Notes: generated by a model from the letters alone, not told the origin. A stretch of 6,664 nucleotides of DNA from Planctomycetaceae bacterium (GCA_031278315.1 JAITKS010000064.1:1-6664); one strand, 5' to 3'. Positions 1 to 6,173 are shown, counted from the first letter of the stretch. Translations and numbers: made by a program.

Positions 1-66
1 GTTTAGTTACAAAGTTTAGATTTAAAGTTTTAGATTTTTGTATTTCATAATTATTAAAAAACAAAA

Positions 67-102
67 ACGGTTACAAATATTTTGGGGGCGAAATATAACC
101 GT
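67..102. repeat. Isolated inverted repeat with a G5 loop
   Basis: ACGGTTA (67-73) pairs exactly with TAACCGT (96-102), and inside it TATTT (78-82) pairs with AAATA (91-95). This leaves a four-base bulge on the left arm and an apical loop containing GGGGG. No T-tract follows on either strand, so it does not read as an ordinary intrinsic terminator. It could be the 3' end structure of a gene left of the window or a degenerate repeat. Function unknown. Confidence 0.35.
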
Positions 103-212
103 AATCATAGACTATGTCAAGTCCAATAATAATAATAACGAAAAAACGAAATAGACGAAAAAAAATGAAATGAAAAATTTGGTAATATATTCAGTGGAAT
201 AATTGTTTTATT

Positions 213-240
213 AACCACAGAGGACACAGAGAACACTGAG
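213..240. repeat. Dispersed CCACAGAGGACACAGAG-type repeat
   Basis: The stretch AACCACAGAGGACACAGAGA followed by ACACTGAG matches a purine-rich repeat I recognise as scattered through many unrelated bacterial genomes. Read on the minus strand it gives a spurious peptide containing FSVFSVSSVV, a common false gene call. It is noncoding repeat sequence, not a gene. Recognition is from memory; the copy number in this genome cannot be judged here. Confidence 0.55.
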
Positions 241-299
241 AAATCAGATTTTGTAATTTTAGATTTTAAATTTAAGTGAATTACTAAAAATATTTTAGT

Positions 300-378
300 C
301 GGGAACGCAGGCGTCTCGCCTGCATCTTTTTTGTACAAAAAACGCCTAAAGATGCGGTCGAGACGACCGCGATCCCGG
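300..378. repeat. Twin GC-rich hairpins around a perfect palindrome (REP-like)
   Basis: Hairpin 1 is GCAGGCG (307-313), loop TCT, CGCCTGC (317-323). Hairpin 2 is GCGGTCG (354-360), loop AGA, CGACCGC (364-370). Between them lies the perfect palindrome TTTTTTGTACAAAAAA (327-342). CGGGA (300-304) pairs with TCCCG (373-377), and GCATC (322-326) could alternatively pair with GATGC (351-355), so the whole block can fold as one branched structure. The GC-rich arms stand out in very AT-rich surroundings. It resembles dispersed REP-type elements and could also act as a bidirectional terminator-like structure. No transposase is present. Confidence 0.55.
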
Positions 379-444
379 CAACAATAAATTATTTTACTGA
401 AATATACTCATTACACTTTAAATTTCGGTTTTCGTTTTAAACTC

Positions 445-649
445 AACTCGCCCTGCAAGGGCAATCATCATTAGCGTAGGGCGACGCCCTACGGAAAAAA
501 TATAACACACCAAAGCCCTGTAAGGGTGACAGCAAAAAATTATTTATGATCTTTAGGCTTGCGCCCTTTCAGGGCTTAATTTCAAAGGTGAAACCATTAC
601 GTAAGGCGATTGCCCTACGCTAATACCGATTGCCCTTGCAAGGCGAATT
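445..649. repeat. 205-bp imperfect palindrome with nested REP-like hairpins
   Basis: The left outer arm 445-494 aligns with the reverse complement of 599-649 at about 42 of 51 columns with one gap. The inner arms 513-533 and 557-577 also pair (AAGCCCTGTAAGGG against AAGCCCTGAAAGGG). The centre, around 545, is AT-rich. Smaller perfect hairpins sit inside the arms: CGTAGGGCG-A-CGCCCTACG (475-493) and GCCCT-GCA-AGGGC (450-462). Motifs of the AGCCCTGAAAGGGC and GCGTAGGGC type are familiar as high-copy intergenic repeats in Bacteroidota-like genomes. The arms have diverged mostly by transitions (C/T, G/A), as expected of an ageing inverted repeat that still keeps pairing. No transposase or RAYT gene is in the window. 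Confidence 0.65.
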
Positions 650-712
650 TGCGGACAATTTTTTGACTCAAAAACAAGTTGTATTTACTAAAAAATTATT
701 GAAACGTTTATT

Positions 713-742
713 GACAATATTTTAAATTAAAAAAAATAAAAA
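713..742 (+). promoter_or_regulatory. Weak candidate promoter upstream of mnmG
   Basis: TTGACA at 713-718 is followed after 18 bases by TAAAAA (737-742), a poor match to a -10 box. Perfect -35 hexamers are easily found by chance in DNA this AT-rich, and Bacteroidota-type sigma factors use a different motif. This is only the best vegetative-looking candidate between the palindromic element and mnmG. Confidence 0.15.
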
Positions 743-861
743 AACGAATTTTAAAGTGTAATTGGTATAGATTACAATATTTCTATTTTTTAGAGTTTAC
801 TGGAATCGATATGAATAATAATCGTTACAAAAATTATGTTGAATAATAATTATTACTAGAT

Positions 862-867
862 AAGGAG
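862..867 (+). promoter_or_regulatory. Shine-Dalgarno sequence for mnmG
   Basis: AAGGAG lies 8 bases upstream of the CTG at 876, which is near-ideal spacing. An in-frame TAA at 861-863 prevents any start further upstream, so translation must begin between here and the FAD-binding motif. It is the only strong Shine-Dalgarno I see in front of any gene in this window, and it decides the unusual start. Just upstream is the AT palindrome TAATAATTATTA (844-855). Confidence 0.7.
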
Positions 868-875
868 AATTAGTT

Positions 876-2774
876 CTGAAATCTTCAATTGAAAAATTTG
901 ATGTTATAGTTGTTGGAGCGGGTCATGCGGGTTGCGAGGCGGCATTGGCGGCGGCACGAATGGGCGCAGAAGTACTGCTAGTTACAGGTAACCTAGACAC
1001 CGCCGCACAAATGAGTTGTAATCCTGCAATCGGCGGAATTGGTAAAGGTCATATTGTCCGCGAAATCGACGCACTTGGCGGAGCAATGGGACTTGCTATC
1101 GATAAAACCGGTATTCAGTTCAGAATGCTAAATCGAAGTAAAGGTCCGGCAATGCAAGGACCGCGAGCTCAAGCCGATAAAAAAAAATATCAGAATGAAA
1201 TAAAATATATTCTTGAAAATCAACTTAATCTTAAATTACGTCAAGACAATATCATTTCGTTACTCACCGATTCGGATGTAGATTCGGCTGTAAATTCGGC
1301 TACAGATTCGGCTGTAAATTCGGCTGTAGATTCGACGGACACTCAACATTCTACCCGCCGCATAATTGGAGTTCTAACCGACGACGACACTAAAATTTAT
1401 GCGGGTGCAGTAGTGTTATGTTGCGGTACATTTCTACGCGGCGTTTTGCATTTTGGTAAACGAATGTTTTCAGGAGGCAGAGCGTCGGAGGCAACTTCGG
1501 ACGGTGTGAGCAAATCACTTATTGAACTTGGTATAAATATTAGCCGATTTAAAACCGGTACACCGCCGCGAATTAATTCTAAAAGTATAAATTACTCTCT
1601 ATTGAGTGAACAAAAAGGTGATGACGATCCGGTTCCATTTTCTTTTTTGAATGATAATTTAAGTGATGTTGATCAAATTCCATGTTGGATTGCATATACG
1701 AACAGTCAATTACATGATTATATTCGTAATAACTTAAATTATGCGCCGGCATATAATGGTCAAATTCAGGCGAAAGGACCGCGATATTGTCCGTCGATAG
1801 AAACAAAAATAGAGCGTTTTGCCGACAAAGATAGACATCAGATTTTTCTCGAACCTGAAGGACGCAACACGAATGAAATGTACGTAAATGGTTTTTCTTC
1901 GGGCTTTGGCAGAGAGATTCAAGAACAAATGTTACACATGATCGAAGGACTTGAACACGCCGAAATAATGAGATATGCGTATGCAATAGAATACGATTAT
2001 ATTCCGCCTGAACAATTAAAATTAACATTGGAAACAAAAACGGTTTCGAATCTTTATATTGCCGGTCAGCTGAACGGTACAACAGGATACGAGGAAGCAG
2101 CTGCATTAGGATTAGTCGCCGGAACAAATGCAGCGTTGAAAGTTGCAAAACGCGAGCCGTTTATTATCGGACGAAATGAAGCATATATCGGCGTTATGAT
2201 CGACGACTTGATAACTCGCGGAGTTGATGAACCCTATCGAATGTTTACAAGCCGCGCAGAATATAGATTACTATTGAGACACGATAACGCCGATAGAAGA
2301 TTAACTCCAATCGCCGAAAAATTAGGATTAGCCGAAAAAAAAAGAATAGAAAATTTGAAATTAAAATTAGATGAAATCGCATTAGCAAATAAAATCTTAT
2401 CAGCATCGTATGACGTAAACGGTTCAATATTAAAATTTCTAGCAAGACCAGAAACAACATGGAATGAAATCGTAGAACGTGTTCCAATTTTACAAAAAAT
2501 TTCAAAACAAAGCGCAGAACAAGTTTGCATAGATGTAAAATACGAAGGATATATTAAACGGCAAGAATCAGATATTGAACGAGTTAAAAGACTCGCAACA
2601 CATAAAATACCGGATGATATTGATTATTCTTCAATGAAACATTTGAGAATTGAAGCGAAAGAGAAATTAGAAAAATTTCGACCAATTGATCTCTCTCAAG
2701 CAAGCAGAATAAGCGGAATAACACCAGCAGATATTGCTATTCTATCGGTTTATACCTCGCACAAAAGTCAGTAG
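876..2774 (+). CDS. mnmG: tRNA uridine-5-carboxymethylaminomethyl modification enzyme MnmG (GidA)
   Basis: MnmG, with MnmE, installs the carboxymethylaminomethyl group on U34 of certain tRNAs, using FAD and methylene-tetrahydrofolate in the cytoplasm. Read from CTG 876 the protein has 632 residues, close to the usual 620-630. The FAD motif GAGHAG is at 14-19, and the conserved cysteine in SCNPAIGGIGKGH is Cys48 (E. coli Cys47). The second catalytic cysteine in GPRYCPSIE is Cys305, the equivalent of E. coli Cys277, and its offset is explained by a repeat-encoded insertion at 132-155. Also present are KTGTPPR, QIFLEPEG, AGQLNGTTGYEEAA and the C-terminal tRNA/MnmE-binding part (EPYRMFTSRAEYRL, VKYEGYIKRQ, SRISGITPADI). 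The first in-frame TTG (945) would delete the FAD motif, so the CTG is preferred. MnmE is not in the window. Identity is secure; the exact start codon is inferred. Confidence 0.96.
   Translation: MKSSIEKFDVIVVGAGHAGCEAALAAARMGAEVLLVTGNLDTAAQMSCNPAIGGIGKGHIVREIDALGGAMGLAIDKTGIQFRMLNRSKGPAMQGPRAQADKKKYQNEIKYILENQLNLKLRQDNIISLLTDSDVDSAVNSATDSAVNSAVDSTDTQHSTRRIIGVLTDDDTKIYAGAVVLCCGTFLRGVLHFGKRMFSGGRASEATSDGVSKSLIELGINISRFKTGTPPRINSKSINYSLLSEQKGDDDPVPFSFLNDNLSDVDQIPCWIAYTNSQLHDYIRNNLNYAPAYNGQIQAKGPRYCPSIETKIERFADKDRHQIFLEPEGRNTNEMYVNGFSSGFGREIQEQMLHMIEGLEHAEIMRYAYAIEYDYIPPEQLKLTLETKTVSNLYIAGQLNGTTGYEEAAALGLVAGTNAALKVAKREPFIIGRNEAYIGVMIDDLITRGVDEPYRMFTSRAEYRLLLRHDNADRRLTPIAEKLGLAEKKRIENLKLKLDEIALANKILSASYDVNGSILKFLARPETTWNEIVERVPILQKISKQSAEQVCIDVKYEGYIKRQESDIERVKRLATHKIPDDIDYSSMKHLRIEAKEKLEKFRPIDLSQASRISGITPADIAILSVYTSHKSQ
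1269..1340 (+). repeat. In-frame 12-bp tandem repeat inside mnmG, about six units
   Basis: Units begin at 1269, 1281, 1293, 1305, 1317 and 1329. The consensus is GATTCGGCTGTA, alternating with AATTCGGCTGTA; the first and last units are degenerate. They encode DSDV, DSAV, NSAT, DSAV, NSAV, DSTD (residues 132-155). The array sits between the strand ending ISLLT and RRIIGVLTDDD, a point where typical MnmG proteins such as E. coli have a short turn. It reads as a surface-loop expansion within the FAD domain. Each unit is a multiple of three, so copy-number change would not shift frame. Confidence 0.85.
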
Positions 2775-2787
2775 AATTTACTGATTT
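2765..2787 (+). terminator. Hairpin overlapping the mnmG stop codon
   Basis: TCAGTA (2768-2773) pairs with TACTGA (2779-2784) around the loop GAATT, and the stem extends to about nine pairs with one G-T (2765-2773 with 2779-2787). It includes the TAG stop. There is no T-run after the stem beyond TTT, so it would be a weak intrinsic terminator at best. It may only stabilise the mRNA end or be incidental. Confidence 0.3.
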
Positions 2788-3380
2788 ACGTATCGGAAAT
2801 GGTAACAACTCAAAATGACTTTACACAAATAAACAACATTTTTTCGCATTGAAATATTACAAAAATTCCGACATGAATAACTACAGATTTTATCGATAGA
2901 TTTTATCGATTTGTCCCCCCATTCCTTTACTCTTTGAAAAACTACAGTAAAATTTACACCCTTTGCGGCAACAATTGAAATTACATCGTAAAAACCGCAA
3001 AAAAATAAATTTCTATTCTAATAATTCCTCAATGAAAATTTAATGAAAAATTGAAGTGTGAATAATTAACTCCCAACAACATAATATTTAAATCATATCA
3101 AACGCACGTGTTGCATTAATTCATAAACGTTACTGTTCGGCAATGAATTTCGACTATTCAATAATACAACTTCCGATATTGAAATAATTCGGCAAATACT
3201 ACGGCAATTTAACGAGTGAGTAAGTAAATCATATTTGTCGATTATAAGATATTAGTTGACACAATATTGACAATGTTTTGTTCAGAAATCATGTCAGTGT
3301 ATTAATAGTATATAGTAATGTAGTAGTGTAATGTAATGTATTACAAATGGTGTGTTCGATAACAATCCCAATCAAAAACC
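2775..3380. other. 606-bp gene-free AT-rich spacer between mnmG and gltD-like gene
   Basis: No coding signal on either strand: the longest ATG-started frames I read by eye are 8 to 14 codons (e.g. from 2872 and 3143). No tRNA or other known RNA is recognisable. It holds the repeated ATCGAT block (2886-2910), an inverted repeat TTTGCGG/CCGCAAA (2962-2968 and 2995-3001) and the repeated octamer AACTACAG (2879 and 2940). There are also two TTGACA hexamers (3256 and 3267) without well-placed -10 boxes, and the dyad TGTAAT-N7-ATTACA (3327-3345) shortly before the next gene. The promoter of the flavoprotein gene probably lies in its right third, but I cannot place it. Confidence 0.6.
2886..2910. 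repeat. Direct repeat of GATTTTATCGAT that also forms a hairpin
   Basis: GATTTTATCGAT occurs at 2886-2897 and again, after one A, at 2899-2910. Because ATCGAT is self-complementary, ATCGATA (2892-2898) also pairs with TATCGAT (2904-2910) over a five-base loop. A C6 run follows at 2915. It could be an operator-like site or a small duplication; there is no further support for either. Confidence 0.4.
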
Positions 3381-4853
3381 TTGCAAGTAATATCAAATCC
3401 TAATCCTAATCCTAACCCTAATCCTAGTTCTAGTTCTAGTTCTGCTAAACCTGCATTGCGGCAGAGCCGCGTTCCGATGCCGGAGCAGGAAGCTCATGTT
3501 AGAGCTAGAAATTTTCTTGAAGTTCCTCTTGGCTATACACCTGAGATGGTACAAGCGGAAGCTTCCCGATGTTTGAATTGTAAGAAACCGGCGTGTGTTG
3601 AAGGTTGTCCGGTGAATGTAAATATTCCTGCGTTTCTTACTTTAATTAAACAAGGCGAATTTGCGGCAGCGGCTAGAAAAATCAAAGAGACCAATGCGTT
3701 ACCGGCAGTGTGCGGTCGTGTTTGTCCGCAAGAAACGCAATGTGAATCGAAATGTATTCTTGGCAAAAAATTTGAACCCGTAGCAATTGGACGTTGCGAA
3801 AGATTCGCCGCTGATTATGAACGTGAAAATAATTTAGCTGAACTGCCCGAAAAAAAAACAAAAAACGGAAAACGTGTTGCGGTCGCTGGTGCCGGTCCCT
3901 CTGGACTTACTGTCGCTGGTGATCTAATTATGCTCGGATACAGCGTAACTATTTTTGAAGCTTTTCACAAAGCAGGCGGAGTTCTAATGTATGGAATACC
4001 GGAATTTCGATTGCCAAAAGTTATTGTCGAAAATGAAATAAATTACTTGATAAAACTCGGCGTAAATATAGAGTTAAATCAAATTATCGGAAAAACAATT
4101 ACTGTCGATGAACTTCTAAATGTTGATAATTTCGATGCAGTTTATATCGGAGTTGGCGCAGGTTTGCCGATGTTTCTCGGAATCGAAGGCGAAGATTTAA
4201 GCGGCGTTTATTCGGCAAATGAATATTTAACTCGATCAAATCTGATGAAAGCGTACAATTTTCCGAACAATGATACGCCTATTGTTTGCGGCAAAAATGT
4301 TAGTGTAATCGGCGGCGGAAATGTCGCTATGGACGCAGCCAGAACCGCTATGCGGCTCGGTGCAGATTCTGTCAAAATCGTGTATAGACGTTCAAGAGCT
4401 GAACTACCGGCAAGAGGTGAAGAAATTCATCATGCCGAAGAAGAAGGAATTGAATTTTTGTTTTTAACTAATCCGGTTAAGTATATCGGTGACGATAAAG
4501 GCAGAATCAAAACGATGATATGCGACAAAATGGAACTAGGTGAATCAGACGCTTCAGGCAGAAAACGTCCTGTAAAAATACCTAATTCAGAATTCGAATT
4601 AGAAACTGATTGTGTAATTGTTGCCGCAGGTGCTTTAGCGAATCCGTTATTGACAAAAAATACGCCGGAATTGGAATTGAACAAATGGGGTTACATAATC
4701 GCAGACGAAACAACCGGTAGAACAACAAAATCAAATGTGTGGGCAGGCGGTGATATTGTTACCGGTGCCGCAACTGTAATACTCGCAATGGGAGCTGGTC
4801 GAGCCGCGGCAAAAGATATACACGAATGCCTACAAAAAACAACTAAAAATTAA
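3381..4853 (+). CDS. GltD/NfnB-type NAD(P)-dependent FAD/Fe-S oxidoreductase (glutamate synthase small-subunit family)
   Basis: The 490-residue protein has the GltD family layout. An N-terminal Fe-S domain carries Cys64, 67, 72, 76 (CLNCKKPACVEGCP) and Cys111, 115, 121, 125 (CGRVCPQETQCESKC). The FAD motif GAGPSG is at 170-175, NAD(P)H-binding GGGNVAMDAA at 311-320, YRRSRAELPAR at 335-345, and a C-terminal flavin-contact segment AGGDIVTGAATV at 455-466. The stretch LGKKFEPVAIGR resembles the homotetrameric 'GltA'/NfnB/SudA branch more than E. coli GltD. It could be the electron-input subunit of glutamate synthase or the large subunit of an electron-bifurcating ferredoxin:NADP transhydrogenase. 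Neither GltB nor NfnA is beside it, so I leave the symbol blank. The only upstream start is TTG 3381, just after an in-frame TAA at 3360-3362, with no Shine-Dalgarno. ATG 3477 would cut the family's RVPMPEQ motif. Confidence 0.9.
   Translation: MQVISNPNPNPNPNPSSSSSSAKPALRQSRVPMPEQEAHVRARNFLEVPLGYTPEMVQAEASRCLNCKKPACVEGCPVNVNIPAFLTLIKQGEFAAAARKIKETNALPAVCGRVCPQETQCESKCILGKKFEPVAIGRCERFAADYERENNLAELPEKKTKNGKRVAVAGAGPSGLTVAGDLIMLGYSVTIFEAFHKAGGVLMYGIPEFRLPKVIVENEINYLIKLGVNIELNQIIGKTITVDELLNVDNFDAVYIGVGAGLPMFLGIEGEDLSGVYSANEYLTRSNLMKAYNFPNNDTPIVCGKNVSVIGGGNVAMDAARTAMRLGADSVKIVYRRSRAELPARGEEIHHAEEEGIEFLFLTNPVKYIGDDKGRIKTMICDKMELGESDASGRKRPVKIPNSEFELETDCVIVAAGALANPLLTKNTPELELNKWGYIIADETTGRTTKSNVWAGGDIVTGAATVILAMGAGRAAAKDIHECLQKTTKN
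3396..3443 (+). repeat. Hexanucleotide tandem repeats encoding an (Asn-Pro)5-Ser6 N-terminal tract
   Basis: Five AATCCT units (3396-3425, one reading AACCCT) are followed by three AGTTCT units (3426-3443), all in frame. They encode NPNPNPNPNP then SSSSSS at residues 6-21 of the flavoprotein. The two unit types differ by two transitions, so the second block may be an altered copy of the first. The tract lies before the conserved family sequence and looks like a disordered N-terminal tail. It would be untranslated leader if the true start were ATG 3477. Confidence 0.8.
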
Positions 4854-4854
4854 T

Positions 4855-4886
4855 AAGTCACAATTTAACAAAGTCACAATTTAACA
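4855..4886. repeat. 16-bp tandem duplication just after the flavoprotein gene
   Basis: AAGTCACAATTTAACA occurs twice in exact tandem (4855-4870 and 4871-4886), with a partial third copy AGTC at 4887-4890. It starts two bases after the stop codon. It is probably a recent slippage duplication in the 3' untranslated region; no function is evident. Confidence 0.7.
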
Positions 4887-4913
4887 AGTCGAATTTACGT
4901 TACAAAAATTTAT

Positions 4914-4941
4914 TCCGATTAAAATCGGAGATTATTTTTTT
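4914..4941 (+). terminator. Rho-independent terminator of the flavoprotein gene
   Basis: TCCGAT (4914-4919), loop TAAA, ATCGGA (4924-4929), with a possible extra T-G pair (4913 and 4930). GATTA and then seven T residues (4935-4941) follow. The position, 61 bases after the stop codon and before the spacer to the next gene, fits a transcript end. The stem is short, and the T-run starts five bases after it, so efficiency may be moderate. Confidence 0.6.
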
Positions 4942-5063
4942 ATTTTAAACTAAACACACACTTTATATTTCGGTTATATTTTCGTCTGATTATCAATTGG
5001 AAAAACAGACTTAATGAATTGCTTATGCACCGCCGAAATTCATTTTACATCGCTATAATTGAT

Positions 5064-5999
5064 ATGAGTTATATTGATCTAATTCGTAGTCTTGAATCGA
5101 ATATATCGCTTGCAGTTTTGGGCAAGCATACAGTAATTAGACGTTGTCTCGTTGCGCTTTTTTCTTCGGAACATGTTTTACTTGAAGATGTTCCGGGTGT
5201 TGGAAAAACATTGATCGCACAAGCAATCGCACGTAGCATAGCAGGCGAATTCAGACGTATTCAGTTCACGCCTGATTTACTACCGGCAGATATCGTCGGC
5301 AGCAGCATTTTCGATACTTCAACACATGAATTTCGTTTCGTACAAGGAGCGATATTCACAAATATCTTACTTGCTGATGAAATAAATCGAACAACACCAA
5401 GAACACAAAGCGCAATGCTGGAAGCAATGAATGAACATCAAGTTTCAATAGACGGAATAACGCATCCGTTACCGAATCCGTTTATGGTAATTGCAACAGA
5501 GAATCCAATGGAGTACGAGGGAACGTATCCGTTACCGGAAAGTCAGCTTGATCGTTTCTTGTTGAGAATTTCTGTCGGCTATCCTGATAGAGAGAGCGAG
5601 TTAAATGTCTTGAGATCGCATCAAACATCACACCCAATAGACAATTTGAAAGCCGTTTTATCGTGCGAACAAATTATCGAAATACAACAAGCTGTATTAG
5701 GTATTCGTGTTGATGACGCAATTAACCGTTATATTCTAGACATCGTCGAGGCAACAAGATTAAGCGATGAATTATTAGTCGGAGTAAGTACAAGAGGTGC
5801 AATTGCACTGAGCCGAGCAGCACAAACATTTGCACTTCTCGAAGGACGCAATTTTGTCGTACCGGACGATGTAAAAGAGTTAGCTGTAGCAGTACTTGCT
5901 CATAGAATAATTCCGAACAGTTATGCGCATGGCAGTCAGCGTCAAAATGCCGAAGCGTTAATAGAACGAATTATAGAAACTGTTGATGTTCCTGTTTAA
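5064..5999 (+). CDS. MoxR-family AAA+ ATPase
   Basis: MoxR ATPases are cytoplasmic AAA+ chaperone-like proteins thought to mature or assemble partner proteins, usually with DUF58/VWA-domain partners. Read from ATG 5064 the protein has 311 residues, normal for the family. Walker A is DVPGVGKT (42-49), preceded by the typical HVLLE. The RFVQGAIFTNILLADEINR segment is shared by the family, with Walker B Asp105-Glu106. Sensor 1 is Asn147 in ATENP, the probable arginine finger is Arg164 in LPESQLDRF, and sensor 2 is Arg244 in GVSTRGAIAL. ATG 5025 and TTG 5019 are in-frame alternatives adding 13 and 15 residues; none has a Shine-Dalgarno. I chose 5064 because MSYIDLIRSLESNI aligns best with usual MoxR N-termini. 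The preceding terminator makes it a separate transcript, and no DUF58 gene follows. Family is secure; the substrate is unknown. Confidence 0.93.
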   Translation: MSYIDLIRSLESNISLAVLGKHTVIRRCLVALFSSEHVLLEDVPGVGKTLIAQAIARSIAGEFRRIQFTPDLLPADIVGSSIFDTSTHEFRFVQGAIFTNILLADEINRTTPRTQSAMLEAMNEHQVSIDGITHPLPNPFMVIATENPMEYEGTYPLPESQLDRFLLRISVGYPDRESELNVLRSHQTSHPIDNLKAVLSCEQIIEIQQAVLGIRVDDAINRYILDIVEATRLSDELLVGVSTRGAIALSRAAQTFALLEGRNFVVPDDVKELAVAVLAHRIIPNSYAHGSQRQNAEALIERIIETVDVPV

Positions 6000-6173
6000 C
6001 ACAAAAAAACAGCAACAACCAAACAACGCCAGAGAAAATTCAAAGCGGATAATATATAGTAGAATTTTTGTTTTCAACTTTTTTTGGATTATGAATTTTA
6101 AAATGGGATTGGTGAAAAATAAACTCAAAACCTTTGAGAAATTTCACTGACATATTACTAATTTTTTAATACG

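Larger units (their letters stand above)
403..769. mobile_element. Possible MITE-like element bounded by 25-bp inverted repeats
   Basis: The left end 403-427 and the right end 745-769 are inverted copies matching at 22 of 25 positions. The core ATTACACTTTAAATTTCG (410-427) matches the reverse complement of 745-762 at 17 of 18. The enclosed 367 bp has no supportable gene and contains the large GC-rich palindrome at 445-649. Size, lack of coding and terminal inverted repeats fit a non-autonomous miniature element. Against this, no clear target-site duplication is visible, and the inner palindrome is off-centre (17 bp from the left end, 95 bp from the right). The ends may therefore be a coincidence in AT-rich DNA, or two nested elements. 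Confidence 0.35.

Noticed and set aside
117..338. A 73-codon open frame on the minus strand
   Set aside because: Its peptide (DAGETPAFP, FSVFSVSSVV) is the translation of two dispersed DNA repeats plus AT-rich filler; it is a familiar false gene, with no protein-like composition otherwise.
300..649. CRISPR array or attachment site in the repeat-rich left region
   Set aside because: The repeats are inverted and diverged, not regularly spaced direct copies with unique spacers, and there are no cas, integrase or tRNA sequences nearby.
811..846. An 11-codon ATG frame (MNNNRYKNYVE) just before mnmG, a possible leader peptide
   Set aside because: It has no Shine-Dalgarno, low-complexity AAT codons and no attenuator-like structure after it; chance is sufficient.
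1579..2148. A 189-codon minus-strand open frame opposite mnmG
   Set aside because: It lies entirely within the strongly conserved MnmG coding sequence and has no recognisable motifs; it is an antisense shadow, like the shorter ones at 1734-1928, 2234-2530 and 2245-2505.
3396..3425. Resemblance of the AATCCT/AACCCT repeat to telomere-type CCCTAA sequence
   Set aside because: Only one unit matches, the repeat is in frame within a bacterial flavoprotein gene, and nothing else in the window is eukaryotic.
6124..6138. Hairpin CTCAAA-ACC-TTTGAG after moxR as a terminator
   Set aside because: The stem is AT-rich with a three-base loop and no T-tract follows, so it is not a credible intrinsic terminator.
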